DNA from: Aequorivita todarodis | GTDB taxonomy: Bacteria; Bacteroidota; Bacteroidia; Flavobacteriales; Flavobacteriaceae | Length of the DNA: 64,000 nt | Direction: 5' to 3' | Assembly (NCBI RefSeq): GCF_028561335.1 | Contig: NZ_JAQQTG010000018.1 | Span: 61,698 to 125,697 of the forward strand | Shown: positions 16,845 to 26,129 of the stretch, in pieces | Numbering within the stretch: position 1 is the stretch's first letter | Layout: every line of letters begins with the position of its first letter | Position numbers and translations under genes: made by a program | Notes under the pieces: model-generated | Told to the model about the DNA's origin: nothing | Databases searched by the model: none | The model's input: only the letters and a program-made list of their open reading frames with translations

Positions 16845-17723
16845 CTACTGCGACTTTCTATTCCGCTCAATAAACCCAATCACGCTTTTCGAAACATTCT
16901 TTCCCGAGGTATTTTCGATACCCTCCAGTCCCGGCGTACTGTTGATTTCCAAAACCAAAGGCCCGTTTTTGGATTGCAGAATATCCACCCCGCAAAAGCC
17001 CAAATTCATCGCTTTTGCTGCTTTTATGGCAATTTTTTCCTCTGCGGAAGAGAGCGAAATCATTTCCGAAGTGCCGCCACGGTGTAGGTTGCTACGGAAA
17101 TCGCCAATTTTGCATTTGCGTTTCATCGCCGCAACCACAACGCCGTCCACCACAATCGCACGAACATCAGCTCCATTGGCTTCCTCAATATATTCCTGTA
17201 ATAGAAATTTCACGCCGGCGGCATTTAAGGTTTCAATCGTTGCCAAAGCATTCTGCGGGCTTTCGGTAAGAATAACGCCTTCGCCGTGCGTGCCTTCCAA
17301 AAGTTTGATGATTATTGGCTTGCCGTTAAAGGTTTTCAATTGTTCCTCAAATTCAAAAAATGAAGCATATATTGTGCGTGGCACGGGAATTTGATGTTTT
17401 GCCAAAATTTGAAAGCAAGTCCATTTGTCGCGGCTGTTTGTAATTCCTTCGGAAGAAACCACGCTAAAAACGCCCATCGATTCAAAATGGCGGACCACGT
17501 TCGTACCAAAATAAGTATTTGAGGCACCAATTCTGGGAATTACCGCGTGCAGGTCATCCACCAATTCATTTTGAAAATAGAGGACGGCTTTTCCGTTTTC
17601 CACGGCGAGGTTGCAATAAGAAGGGTCCAAAACCTCCATGGTGTGGTTGCGCGCTTCGCCAGCTTTTAAAAGACTTTGGGTGGAATAAAGCGCTTCCCCA
17701 CGCGATAAAATGGCAATGTTCAT
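16845..17723 (-). CDS. Second RimK-type ATP-grasp ligase
   Basis: 292 residues, a clear paralogue of the rimK at 15357-16229, with the same landmarks: [40 protein letters not shown] and LVLEINSTPGLEGIE. The paralogues differ mostly in the N-terminal acceptor-side region (LDPSYCNLAVENGKAVLYF here), suggesting a different acceptor or amino acid. It is separated from RimB by 193 bp of repeats and may have its own promoter. The last residues (KSQ and stop) come from a short repeat, ACTGCGACTTTCTA, so the native 3' end was probably replaced. Function as for RimK in general; substrate unknown. Confidence 0.85.
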   Translation of the reverse strand: MNIAILSRGEALYSTQSLLKAGEARNHTMEVLDPSYCNLAVENGKAVLYFQNELVDDLHAVIPRIGASNTYFGTNVVRHFESMGVFSVVSSEGITNSRDKWTCFQILAKHQIPVPRTIYASFFEFEEQLKTFNGKPIIIKLLEGTHGEGVILTESPQNALATIETLNAAGVKFLLQEYIEEANGADVRAIVVDGVVVAAMKRKCKIGDFRSNLHRGGTSEMISLSSAEEKIAIKAAKAMNLGFCGVDILQSKNGPLVLEINSTPGLEGIENTSGKNVSKSVIGFIERNRKSQ

Positions 17724-17780
17724 AATTGGTTATTGTGCGTGCAATTTAACCAAAAAGAACATTGCCCCTAAAATCATTAG

Positions 17781-20003
17781 TTAAAAATTAACGGTTACCT
17801 TTCCTCTAAGGAAAAAAGGCGTGCCGGGCGTAAAGTGTATTTCTTCCACAGCTTCGGGTTCGTCAAACAACCTGCTTTCGGTTGCAAATTGGGTTTCGTT
17901 CCATTCGGTATCGAAGAGATTTTCAATTGCAATCCCGAAAACAAAGTTTCTAAAAGTATAATTTATGTTGAAATCAGTTACAAAATAACCTTCGGCAATA
18001 ATGCTTTTGTCTTCGTTTGCGGCCCTATCCTTAATATAGCGATAGTTCAATCCGCCCGAAAAATTTGCGAGATTTTCAACGGCAATTCCACCTGTTGAGG
18101 TAAAATCCGGCGCCAACGGAATGTAATCCTCGCCTTTGGGTTCCTCGATGCTTCGCGCGTAGGTATAGTTTGCATCGCCGTAAAAATACAGCCAGTCCAA
18201 GGCTTCGTAACGCAGGCCAAAATCAACGCCCAATCGGCGGGTTTTTCCGCTGGGTTCCACAATTCCGGCATCGCCAACATACACAAATTCCTGTTCCAAA
18301 AACAACGCCCAAAAGGCTGTATTAAAAATTAGATTGTCCGTCAGTTTGTAAATTCCGCCCAAATCTGCGCCGTAAGCTGCGGGCAAAATATCCTCGCCGC
18401 CATTGGCAACAACTACGCGTGTATCGTTGGAATGGAAACCGATTCCCGTTTTCAAAAACAATTGGAAATCGCGGTTGGGGCTGTAAATAAAGTTCAACTT
18501 CGGGCTGGCGAAAACCTTGCTTTCACTTCGGTTATCGTAGGTTGGCGAAAGTTTGTTTTCGTAATCAAATTTGAAATAATCCAATCGTACGGCGGGGTTT
18601 ATTTTGAAATTGCCCAAACCGAATTCCGTGTTCAAAAACGCAAAACTGTTTATTTGGTCCACATTTCCGAAGGCAATCCGGTCCAAAATTTCATAACGGT
18701 TTTTGGTGTGCGAAAGCTCCACGTCGTTCACATCGTCGTAACGAACGCCAATTCCTGCGGTGTACTTAAAATCGAGCGTTTCAGAATTTATTTTATCTGA
18801 AAACTCCGTTTGGAAACCCAAAATATTTCGGTCTTCGCGCTGTGCAATTTGGTCGCCGTTTACTGGGTCTTCCAAAAAGAAAGTGAAGTTTGAAAACAGT
18901 TCAAAATCATAATGCGAATAATACGCACGGGTTTCCAACTTTTTGTTTTCCGAAAGCAATTTGGAATGGTTTATCAGCAAATTGGTGCGGCTGGTGTTTC
19001 CGCCTTCGGTATCGTCAATGGCGCCAAAACGCCCGATGGAACCATCATCAATGGCGCGCTGCGGAATCTGCCCCGAAGCATCCCACTTGCTTTGGAAATG
19101 CGAAGCGGTAAGTTGCAGTTTTTGGTTGTCGGGCAATTTCAGATTGTATTTCGCCATCATATTGAAACGGTTAAAATTCTGCGGCGAATCAAACGGACCG
19201 TTAAAAGTATTGAGTGAAGCAGCGACATAAGCATTGCTGGTTTTGGTATCCAAAAGATTGAAAAGTCCAACGGTCCTAAAAGCATCAAACTGCCCGTATT
19301 CCACGGAAACGGAGCTTTTGTCGAGCTTGTCCAAGGTTTTGAACGCCACGTAACCCGCAGTGGCAAAATCGCCGTATTCCGCATTGTACGGCCCTTTTCC
19401 AAAGGAAATTTTATCAAGCGTTTCGGGAATTACGAAGTGCAGGTCGCTGTACCCTTGCCCGTGCGCGTGCGATACCATATTTACCGGCATTCCGTCCACC
19501 GAAAGATTGATGTCGGTGCCGTGGTCAATGTCAAAGCCTCGCAAAAATATTTGCTCAGCTTTTCCGCCACCAGCATGTTGGCCAATGAAAAGTCCGGGGA
19601 CTTTTCGCAAGATTTCCTGCGACGATTTTACGGGCGCGGTCTTTAAATCTACCGCCACTATTTGGCTGAGTGTGTTCACTTCGGGCGTGATGGTCACTTG
19701 TTCCAAAGAAACCGCGGCTTCGTTTAAAGTGATGTTTATGGGTTCCGCAAAACTTTCAACGGTAACTGAATATTCATAGGTTGCGAAACCTAAAAAGGAG
19801 AAGCTGATGATGTCGTCTTCCTTCACATTTTCAAGTGAAAATTTTCCCGAGGTATCGGTGTGCGTGTGATTGCCCGAGGTTCGGTCAAAAACCGCCACAT
19901 TTTCCAGCGGGTTGTTATTTGGGCCTACTACTTTTCCTGTTAGTGATTGCGATTGCGCAATACCAAAGCATAGCAGCAGCCCCATTAAGAGTATTCTTTT
20001 CAT
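17781..20003 (-). CDS. TonB-dependent receptor, possibly metal-related
   Basis: 740 residues. Signal peptide (about 1-18), a carboxypeptidase-like regulatory domain (about 20-105), a plug (about 110-240) and a 22-strand-type barrel ending in GKVTVNF. The plug carries a His-rich stretch, GQHAGGGKAEQIFLRGFD then DHGTD and VSHAHGQGYSDLHF, and the N-terminal domain has NHTHTDTSG. It takes a ligand across the outer membrane with TonB energy. A His-rich 137-residue protein is encoded just upstream on the same strand, 215 bp away. Metal or metal-chelate uptake is an inference from these histidines; other ligands cannot be excluded. Confidence 0.85.
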   Translation of the reverse strand: MKRILLMGLLLCFGIAQSQSLTGKVVGPNNNPLENVAVFDRTSGNHTHTDTSGKFSLENVKEDDIISFSFLGFATYEYSVTVESFAEPINITLNEAAVSLEQVTITPEVNTLSQIVAVDLKTAPVKSSQEILRKVPGLFIGQHAGGGKAEQIFLRGFDIDHGTDINLSVDGMPVNMVSHAHGQGYSDLHFVIPETLDKISFGKGPYNAEYGDFATAGYVAFKTLDKLDKSSVSVEYGQFDAFRTVGLFNLLDTKTSNAYVAASLNTFNGPFDSPQNFNRFNMMAKYNLKLPDNQKLQLTASHFQSKWDASGQIPQRAIDDGSIGRFGAIDDTEGGNTSRTNLLINHSKLLSENKKLETRAYYSHYDFELFSNFTFFLEDPVNGDQIAQREDRNILGFQTEFSDKINSETLDFKYTAGIGVRYDDVNDVELSHTKNRYEILDRIAFGNVDQINSFAFLNTEFGLGNFKINPAVRLDYFKFDYENKLSPTYDNRSESKVFASPKLNFIYSPNRDFQLFLKTGIGFHSNDTRVVVANGGEDILPAAYGADLGGIYKLTDNLIFNTAFWALFLEQEFVYVGDAGIVEPSGKTRRLGVDFGLRYEALDWLYFYGDANYTYARSIEEPKGEDYIPLAPDFTSTGGIAVENLANFSGGLNYRYIKDRAANEDKSIIAEGYFVTDFNINYTFRNFVFGIAIENLFDTEWNETQFATESRLFDEPEAVEEIHFTPGTPFFLRGKVTVNF

Positions 20004-20117
20004 GGGTGATTGGTTTAAAAAATTTAAATAATTTAAATGACTGAAAGACGGTTTCTTTCAGCAATGAACTTTGACAATAATGAATTTTAAAATGCTAATT
20101 TGATATTGTATGTCACG

Positions 20118-20162
20118 CTGAGCTTGTCGAAGCGCCAAGCGAAATGTCTTCGACAAGCTCAG
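20118..20162. repeat. CTGAGCTTGTCGAAG inverted repeat
   Basis: Perfect 15-bp arms (20118-20132 and 20148-20162) with a 15-nt loop. TGTCA (20111-20115) and TGACA (20164-20168) extend the symmetry. This looks like a dispersed flavobacterial palindrome. It sits between the His-rich gene and its TonB receptor, where it may attenuate read-through. Confidence 0.7.
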
Positions 20163-20218
20163 ACTGACACATTGCATACAATCGACATTTTTAAAGCATT
20201 ATGAATTCAACTAAAGGT

Positions 20219-20632
20219 TTATGAAATAAATACTTCCGGAGGCGGGCTGGGGATGGTTTTTACGCTTTTCGGAATATGAAAAACATAAAAGAAATTGTGT
20301 TTGGTATTAGTTTCTTTTTTGAAATCGATTGGGGGATATTCCTGTGCAAAATGTTTATCAAAAGTATAATTGAAAAACACGCCATCGTGGTCGCTGGTCT
20401 CTTCCGAAGAAAATATTTTTGAGAAAAATGTAATCAGTTTGTGTTCGTGCGTGTGTTCGTGGCCCAACACATGGTCTTTTTCGTGATGCCCATAATCGGT
20501 ATGCGTCATTACGTGCGAAAAAGTGTGCATTCCCTCCGAAAGCTGTTTCTGCATCGGGTTGAGCAGATAAAAAATCGACAGGGAAAGCACAAAATACTTT
20601 TTAAAGGAAATATGTAATTTGCTTTTAAGCAT
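20219..20632 (-). CDS. Histidine-rich small protein upstream of a TonB receptor
   Basis: 137 residues, no family recognised. A hydrophobic N-terminal segment (YFVLSLSIFYLLNPM, about 14-28) could be a signal or membrane anchor. Residues 36-66 are very rich in His with acidic residues (HTFSH, HTDYGHHEKDH, GHEHTHEHK), a pattern seen in metal-binding loops of zinc, nickel or copper handling proteins. The C-terminus has PSPPPEVF. It is first in a likely two-gene unit with the TonB receptor whose plug is also His-rich. It might act as a periplasmic metal chaperone or sensor; that is inference. Confidence 0.6.
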   Translation of the reverse strand: MLKSKLHISFKKYFVLSLSIFYLLNPMQKQLSEGMHTFSHVMTHTDYGHHEKDHVLGHEHTHEHKLITFFSKIFSSEETSDHDGVFFNYTFDKHFAQEYPPIDFKKETNTKHNFFYVFHIPKSVKTIPSPPPEVFIS

Positions 20633-20756
20633 TATTTTGGGTTGGTTGTAAATAGATACGCAAGATTGGGGAATTTGGATTTTGAATAAGCTTCATTTAA
20701 CCGTTTCTTAACTATTTTTGATAGCGGAAAAATTCCTTAAAAAACAAAATAGCAAG

Positions 20757-20764
20757 TATCTTTG
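20757..20764 (+). promoter_or_regulatory. uvrC promoter, -7 element very close to the start codon
   Basis: TATCTTTG is a perfect TAnnTTTG and ends only 5 bp before the uvrC ATG at 20770. If used, transcription would begin at or near the start codon and the message would be essentially leaderless. Confidence 0.4.
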
Positions 20765-20769
20765 AGCCT

Positions 20770-22578
20770 ATGGCCAATGCTTCGGTAACACTTCAAATTG
20801 CAACTCTTCCCGATTCGCCCGGTGTTTATCAATATTACGATAAGGACGGGAAACTGCTGTATGTGGGCAAGGCAAAAAACCTGAAAAAACGCGTTTCGTC
20901 CTATTTCAACAAAACGCAGGACAACGGTAAAACCCGAATTCTCGTAAAGAAAATTGCGACCATTAAGCACATCGTCGTAAAGACCGAGACCGATGCGCTT
21001 TTGCTGGAAAACAATTTGATAAAAAACTATCAGCCGCGCTACAATGTGATGCTGAAGGACGACAAAAGCTACCCTTGGATCTGCATTAAGAACGAACGCT
21101 TTCCGCGGGTTTTCCCTACCCGGCGCATGATAAAGGACGGCAGTGAATATTACGGGCCTTACACGAGTATGAAAACCGTACACACGCTGCTTGATTTGAT
21201 AAAAGGCCTGTATCCGTTGCGCACTTGCAACTACGATCTTTCCGAAGAAAAAATTAGGGCAGGCAAGTATAAAGTGTGTCTGGAATATCACTTGGGAAAC
21301 TGTCTGGGGCCTTGCGAGGGGCTTCAGTCTGAAAAAGATTACAATGAAAATATTGAGGCCATCCGCAATATTGTGAAGGGAAATTTTAAGGATTCGCTGC
21401 ACAAATTTAAAAACCAAATGAAGCAATTGGCGGCTGATCTGAAGTTTGAGCAGGCACAGCGGGTAAAAGAGAAGATCGATATTTTGGAGAATTACCAAAG
21501 TAAAAGCACGGTGGTAAACCCGAAGATCAACAACGTGGATGTTTTCTCGATAATTTCTGATGAAAGCTATGCGTATGTTAATTTTCTGCAGCTTTCGCAC
21601 GGGGCGATTATCCGTTCGCATACGTTGGAAATAAAGAAGAAGTTGGACGAGACCGATGAGGAACTGCTTCAGCTTGCCATTGTGGAAATCCGGCAACGGT
21701 TCAATTCGCTTTCAAAGGAAATTTATGTGCCTTTTGAGGTGGAATTGGGCGAGGACATAAAAACGCATATTCCCAAACTGGGGGATAAAAAAGCAATCCT
21801 CGACCTTTCCGAAAGAAATGCCAAGTATTATCGCATGGAGCGGTTTAAACAGGCAAAGATTGTGGACCCCGACCGTCATGAAAAGCGCATTATGGCGCAG
21901 ATGAAAAAAGATTTAAGGTTAAGCGAGGAACCACGACATATAGAGTGTTTTGACAACAGTAATATTCAGGGCACAAACCCCGTGGCGGCCTGTGTGGTTT
22001 TTAAAAACGGGAAACCGAGTAAAAAGGATTATCGCAAATTCAATATTAAAACGGTTGAAGGACCCGATGATTTTGCCTCGATGGAAGAAGTTGTTTATCG
22101 CCGCTACAAAAGATTGCTGGAAGAAGAGCAACCCTTGCCGCAACTCATCATCATAGATGGGGGAAAGGGGCAGTTGTCTTCTTCTCTAAAAAGTCTGGAC
22201 AAGTTGGGCTTACGCGGGAAAATTGCCATTATTGGTATTGCAAAACGTTTGGAGGAATTGTTTTATCCGGACGACCCCATCCCGCTGTATTTGGACAAGA
22301 AGAGCGAGACTTTAAAAATAATACAACAATTGCGCAACGAAGCGCACCGTTTTGGCATTACCTTTCACCGCAGCAAGCGCAGCAAGCAGGCTTTAAATAC
22401 TGAACTGGAAACCATTCCCGGCATTGGCGAAAAAACGGTCGTGGAATTGTTGAAACACTTTAAAAGCACGAAGCGGATTGCCTCGGCAAGTTTTGAGGAG
22501 CTTTCAAAAGTGATCGGTCCGAGCCGGGCGAAGAAGTTGGTTGAACATTTCAGCAATACTAATAGCAATAAACAATAA
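20770..22578 (+). CDS. uvrC: Excinuclease ABC subunit C
   Basis: 602 residues, the nuclease subunit of nucleotide excision repair, making both incisions around UvrB-bound lesions. The GIY-YIG domain is N-terminal (PGVYQYYD, YVGKAKNLKKRVSSYF). A UVR motif for UvrB contact lies near 205-240 (DLKFEQAQRVKEKIDILENY). The RNase H-like second nuclease domain has IECFDNSNIQGT, SMEEVVYRRYKR and LIIIDGGKGQL. Helix-hairpin-helix DNA binding ends the chain (IPGIGEKTVVELLKHF, IGPSRAKKLVEHF). Length is normal for the family. The patatin gene follows 8 bp later. Confidence 0.96.
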   Translation: MANASVTLQIATLPDSPGVYQYYDKDGKLLYVGKAKNLKKRVSSYFNKTQDNGKTRILVKKIATIKHIVVKTETDALLLENNLIKNYQPRYNVMLKDDKSYPWICIKNERFPRVFPTRRMIKDGSEYYGPYTSMKTVHTLLDLIKGLYPLRTCNYDLSEEKIRAGKYKVCLEYHLGNCLGPCEGLQSEKDYNENIEAIRNIVKGNFKDSLHKFKNQMKQLAADLKFEQAQRVKEKIDILENYQSKSTVVNPKINNVDVFSIISDESYAYVNFLQLSHGAIIRSHTLEIKKKLDETDEELLQLAIVEIRQRFNSLSKEIYVPFEVELGEDIKTHIPKLGDKKAILDLSERNAKYYRMERFKQAKIVDPDRHEKRIMAQMKKDLRLSEEPRHIECFDNSNIQGTNPVAACVVFKNGKPSKKDYRKFNIKTVEGPDDFASMEEVVYRRYKRLLEEEQPLPQLIIIDGGKGQLSSSLKSLDKLGLRGKIAIIGIAKRLEELFYPDDPIPLYLDKKSETLKIIQQLRNEAHRFGITFHRSKRSKQALNTELETIPGIGEKTVVELLKHFKSTKRIASASFEELSKVIGPSRAKKLVEHFSNTNSNKQ

Positions 22579-22586
22579 CCACGTTA

Positions 22587-24821
22587 ATGAAGTATTTACT
22601 CCTCATAGCATTCCTAATAATCTCAACCCTTTCCTTCTCACAGGAAAAAAGCGAACAGGATGTAAAAGTAGGCCTTGTTTTGAGCGGCGGCGGTGCCAAA
22701 GGCCTCGCGCATATCGGAGCTTTAAAAGTAATTGAGGAGGCGGGCGTTCGTATAGACTATATTGGCGGCACGAGCATGGGCGCAATTATAGGCGCGCTGT
22801 ATGCTTCGGGATATTCGGCACATCAGTTGGACAGTATTTTTCAACAAACAGATTTTAGCACCTTGATACAGGACGATATTCCGCGAAGCGCAAAAACGTT
22901 TTACGAAAAAAAGGAAGCTGAAAAATATGCCTTGGTGCTTCCGTTTGATGGCTTCAAAATTGGTTTCCCCTCGGGACTTTCAAAGGGGCAAAATGTTTAC
23001 AACCTACTTTCCAAATTAACGAGCCACGTTAGCACGATTTCAGATTTCAGTAAGCTTCCCATTCCCTTTTTCTGTGTTGCCACCAATGTTGAGAATGGAC
23101 AGGAAGTGATTTTGGACCATGGTTATCTTCCACGGGCAGTTACCGCTAGTGGAGCCTTGCCTTCGCTTTTTAGCCCCGTAGTGATTGACGACAAAGTGCT
23201 CATTGATGGCGGGGTGGTAAACAATTATCCCGTGAGTGAGGTGAAATCAAAAGGAATGGACATCATTATTGGCGTGGACGTGCAGGATAGCCTAAAGACC
23301 CGTGATAACCTGAGTTCGGCTTTTGATGTCTTGGTACAGATAAACAACTACCGCACCATCAAGGATATGACGGAAAAACGCAAAAAAACCGACGTTTACA
23401 TTCACCCAAATATTAAGAATTTCTCGGTAGTTTCTTTTGATGAAGGTAAAAACATTGTGGCATCCGGTGTTGTTGCGGCCGAATTGAAACTAGAGGAGCT
23501 TAAAAAAATTGCTTTGAGGCAAAAATTAGTAAAGCATAAAAAAATTAAGTTTGAAACCAATGACACCATTTTTATAAAAGAAGTAAAAATTGAGGGGAAC
23601 AAAAAATATACCCGTAGTTACGTTTTGGGAAAACTGAAATTGCGGATCCCAGATAAGATTACTTACGAGGATTTTAGTGAAGGTATCAACAATCTTTCGG
23701 CAACAGGAAATTTTCAGGATATCAATTATAAATTTATTGAAGATGAAAAGAATGAAAATGTACTGTTTTTACACCTAAGGGAGAGCAACTCGTCCATGAT
23801 GCTGCGGTTTGCCGCACATTATGACGATTTGTTCCGAACTGCAGCCTTGGTGAATATTACAAAAAAACGACTTTTAACCAATAACGATATTGCTTCGCTA
23901 GATCTTATAGCGGGGGACAACCTGCGGTACAACTTTGAATATTATATAGACAAGGGTTTTTATTGGAGCGTTGGCTTCAACTCAAGATACCACTTTTTTG
24001 AAACCGACGTATCGTTAAGCTTTGTTGGGGCAGATTTGGATGCCGAGCTTTCATTGCCCATAAACAGCATTTCAATAAAGTATAGCGATTTTACCAATCA
24101 GCTTTATTTTGAAACCCTCTTCCGCAGAACTTTTATTTTAGGTTTGGGAGGGGAACATAAATACCTTCGGTATCTGTCCGAAACTATTGGGACCGATGCC
24201 AATAACCTGCCGCGAACCGTTTTTGAAAGTACCAATTACTACAGCGCCTTCGGTTTTTTGAAATATGATACGTACGACAATAGTTTCTTTCCAAAAAGCG
24301 GGGCCTATTTTTCGGGCGACTTTCATTGGTATCTTTTGGCCAATGGACGCAATAAAGATTTTGAGCCTTTTTCGTTGGCAAAGGCCAAATTGGGGTATGC
24401 CCATACTTTTTTCAACACAATTTCGGCAAATTTAACAACCGAGGGCGGATTTAAATGGGGCGGACCGGAAACCACTTCCTTGGACTTTGCCTTGGGCGGT
24501 TATGGTTTTAAGGAGATGAACAACATTGTTCCTTTTATGGGCTATGAGGCCATCTCGCTCCGCGGAAATACCTATCTGAAATCGACACTTACCTTTGATT
24601 ATGAAATATTCAGAAAGAACCATATCAATATTTCGGCTAATATTGCCAATGTGGGCAACGATCTTTTTGAGAACGGTCAGTGGATAGATGGAGTGGATTA
24701 TTCAGGTTTTTCGGCAGGCTACGGTTTGGAAACCGTTTTGGGCCCGATGGAGATTAAATATTCCTATTCTCCCGAAAGGGACCAAAGCGAATGGTATGTG
24801 GCGCTGGGGTATCGGTTTTAG
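22587..24821 (+). CDS. Patatin-like phospholipase with POTRA and outer-membrane barrel
   Basis: 744 residues. After a signal peptide (about 1-19) comes a patatin domain: oxyanion loop SGGGAKGLAHIGALK, nucleophile GGTSMGA (Ser near 67) and the dyad aspartate in IDGGVVNNYPV near 210. A POTRA-like segment follows (IFIKEVKIEGNKKYTRSYVLGKL without its full length, about 330-400). Then a bacterial surface antigen/BamA-type barrel ends in YVALGYRF. This is the architecture of type V autotransporter lipases of the PlpD kind. The patatin may stay anchored at or reach the cell surface. It is 8 bp after uvrC, probably only co-transcribed. Confidence 0.88.
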   Translation: MKYLLLIAFLIISTLSFSQEKSEQDVKVGLVLSGGGAKGLAHIGALKVIEEAGVRIDYIGGTSMGAIIGALYASGYSAHQLDSIFQQTDFSTLIQDDIPRSAKTFYEKKEAEKYALVLPFDGFKIGFPSGLSKGQNVYNLLSKLTSHVSTISDFSKLPIPFFCVATNVENGQEVILDHGYLPRAVTASGALPSLFSPVVIDDKVLIDGGVVNNYPVSEVKSKGMDIIIGVDVQDSLKTRDNLSSAFDVLVQINNYRTIKDMTEKRKKTDVYIHPNIKNFSVVSFDEGKNIVASGVVAAELKLEELKKIALRQKLVKHKKIKFETNDTIFIKEVKIEGNKKYTRSYVLGKLKLRIPDKITYEDFSEGINNLSATGNFQDINYKFIEDEKNENVLFLHLRESNSSMMLRFAAHYDDLFRTAALVNITKKRLLTNNDIASLDLIAGDNLRYNFEYYIDKGFYWSVGFNSRYHFFETDVSLSFVGADLDAELSLPINSISIKYSDFTNQLYFETLFRRTFILGLGGEHKYLRYLSETIGTDANNLPRTVFESTNYYSAFGFLKYDTYDNSFFPKSGAYFSGDFHWYLLANGRNKDFEPFSLAKAKLGYAHTFFNTISANLTTEGGFKWGGPETTSLDFALGGYGFKEMNNIVPFMGYEAISLRGNTYLKSTLTFDYEIFRKNHINISANIANVGNDLFENGQWIDGVDYSGFSAGYGLETVLGPMEIKYSYSPERDQSEWYVALGYRF

Positions 24822-24937
24822 CATAAACTTAAAGGTCTGGCTTCAATATTTTTCCGATATTTGTGGGAAGCTTGATTTTAACGTATTTTATGCCTAAGAA
24901 TCAATAAAAAATAAAAATAAGCAATAAACAATAAAAG

Positions 24938-26098
24938 ATGCCTTTCTACCACAAACTGGGCAAGATACCGCCCAAACGCCATACGCAATTCCGCAAACCG
25001 GACGGGAGCCTTTATTCTGAACAACTTTTCGGCACCGTTGGTTTTGATGGGATGTACAGTAACATCTATCACGAACATAGGCCTACTCAGGTAAAGGAGA
25101 TCAAGAAGCAATACAGCGTGGCCCCAAAGATTGCAAAATCGAACAATTTGCATTCGCTTCGCCTTAAAGGATTTGATGTAAAACCTGAAAAAGACTATTT
25201 GGACAGTCGAAAAACGGTACTTACCAATAGCGATTGCAGTATTATCCTGGCTGCACCCCAAAAATCATTAAAAGATTATTTTTATAAAAATACCGATGCC
25301 GATGAGTTGATTTTCATCCACAAAGGCGGCGGAAAATTGAGGACTTTTTTAGGAAATTTAGACTTTAAATACGGAGATTATTTATTGGTGCCACGCGGAA
25401 TTATCTATCAAATAGATTTCGATACGGAAGACAATCGTCTTTTTATCGTAGAATCGCATAGACCCATCTATACGCCGAAACGTTACAGAAACTGGTTTGG
25501 CCAATTGTTGGAGCATTCGCCCTATTGTGAGCGCGACATCCGCAAGCCACAGGAACTGGAGACACACGATGAAAAAGGTGAGTTTTTGGTAAAAGTGAAA
25601 AAACGCGACGAAATTTTTGAAATGGTCTATGCCACACATCCTTTTGATGTGGTTGGGTATGATGGCTACAATTTTCCGTACGCCTTTTCAATCCACGATT
25701 TTGAACCAATTACCGGAAGAATCCACCAACCGCCACCAGTACACCAAACGTTTGAAACCGATGCGATGGTAGTCTGTAGTTTTGTGCCGCGGCTTTACGA
25801 CTATCACCCAGACAGTATTCCCGCACCGTACAACCACAGCAATATAGATAGCGATGAGGTCCTCTATTATGTTGACGGCGATTTTATGAGCCGAAACGAT
25901 ATTGAAGCGGGCCAAATAACGTTGCACCCGGCAGGAATTCCACACGGCCCGCATCCCGGTGCCGCGGAAAGAAGTATCGGTAAAACAGAAACGGAAGAAC
26001 TGGCCGTTATGGTAGATACTTTTAAACCGTTACAGGTTACCGAAGATGGTTTAAAACTTTCGGATGGTACGTATTACCAGAGCTGGTTGGAGGAATGA
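24938..26098 (+). CDS. hmgA: Homogentisate 1,2-dioxygenase
   Basis: 386 residues, a cupin-fold non-haem iron enzyme that opens the homogentisate ring in tyrosine/phenylalanine catabolism. The iron-ligand regions are visible: HSNIDSDEVLYYVDGDF (His and Glu, about 300-312) and HPAGIPHGPHPG (His, about 330). HQPPPVHQTFETD and PRLYDYHPDSIPAPY precede them. It is shorter than the human protein (445) but normal for bacterial/Bacteroidota forms. It is followed after 151 bp by 4-hydroxyphenylpyruvate dioxygenase, the preceding step. No fumarylacetoacetase gene is in the window. Confidence 0.93.
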   Translation: MPFYHKLGKIPPKRHTQFRKPDGSLYSEQLFGTVGFDGMYSNIYHEHRPTQVKEIKKQYSVAPKIAKSNNLHSLRLKGFDVKPEKDYLDSRKTVLTNSDCSIILAAPQKSLKDYFYKNTDADELIFIHKGGGKLRTFLGNLDFKYGDYLLVPRGIIYQIDFDTEDNRLFIVESHRPIYTPKRYRNWFGQLLEHSPYCERDIRKPQELETHDEKGEFLVKVKKRDEIFEMVYATHPFDVVGYDGYNFPYAFSIHDFEPITGRIHQPPPVHQTFETDAMVVCSFVPRLYDYHPDSIPAPYNHSNIDSDEVLYYVDGDFMSRNDIEAGQITLHPAGIPHGPHPGAAERSIGKTETEELAVMVDTFKPLQVTEDGLKLSDGTYYQSWLEE

Positions 26099-26129
26099 GT
26101 TGGTAGTCGCAGTAAGCAGTAGATTGTGG

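Noticed and set aside
20737..21696. A 319-codon open frame on the minus strand
   Set aside because: It is entirely antisense to uvrC, whose domains and motifs are complete. It has no family motifs and a biased composition typical of shadow frames.
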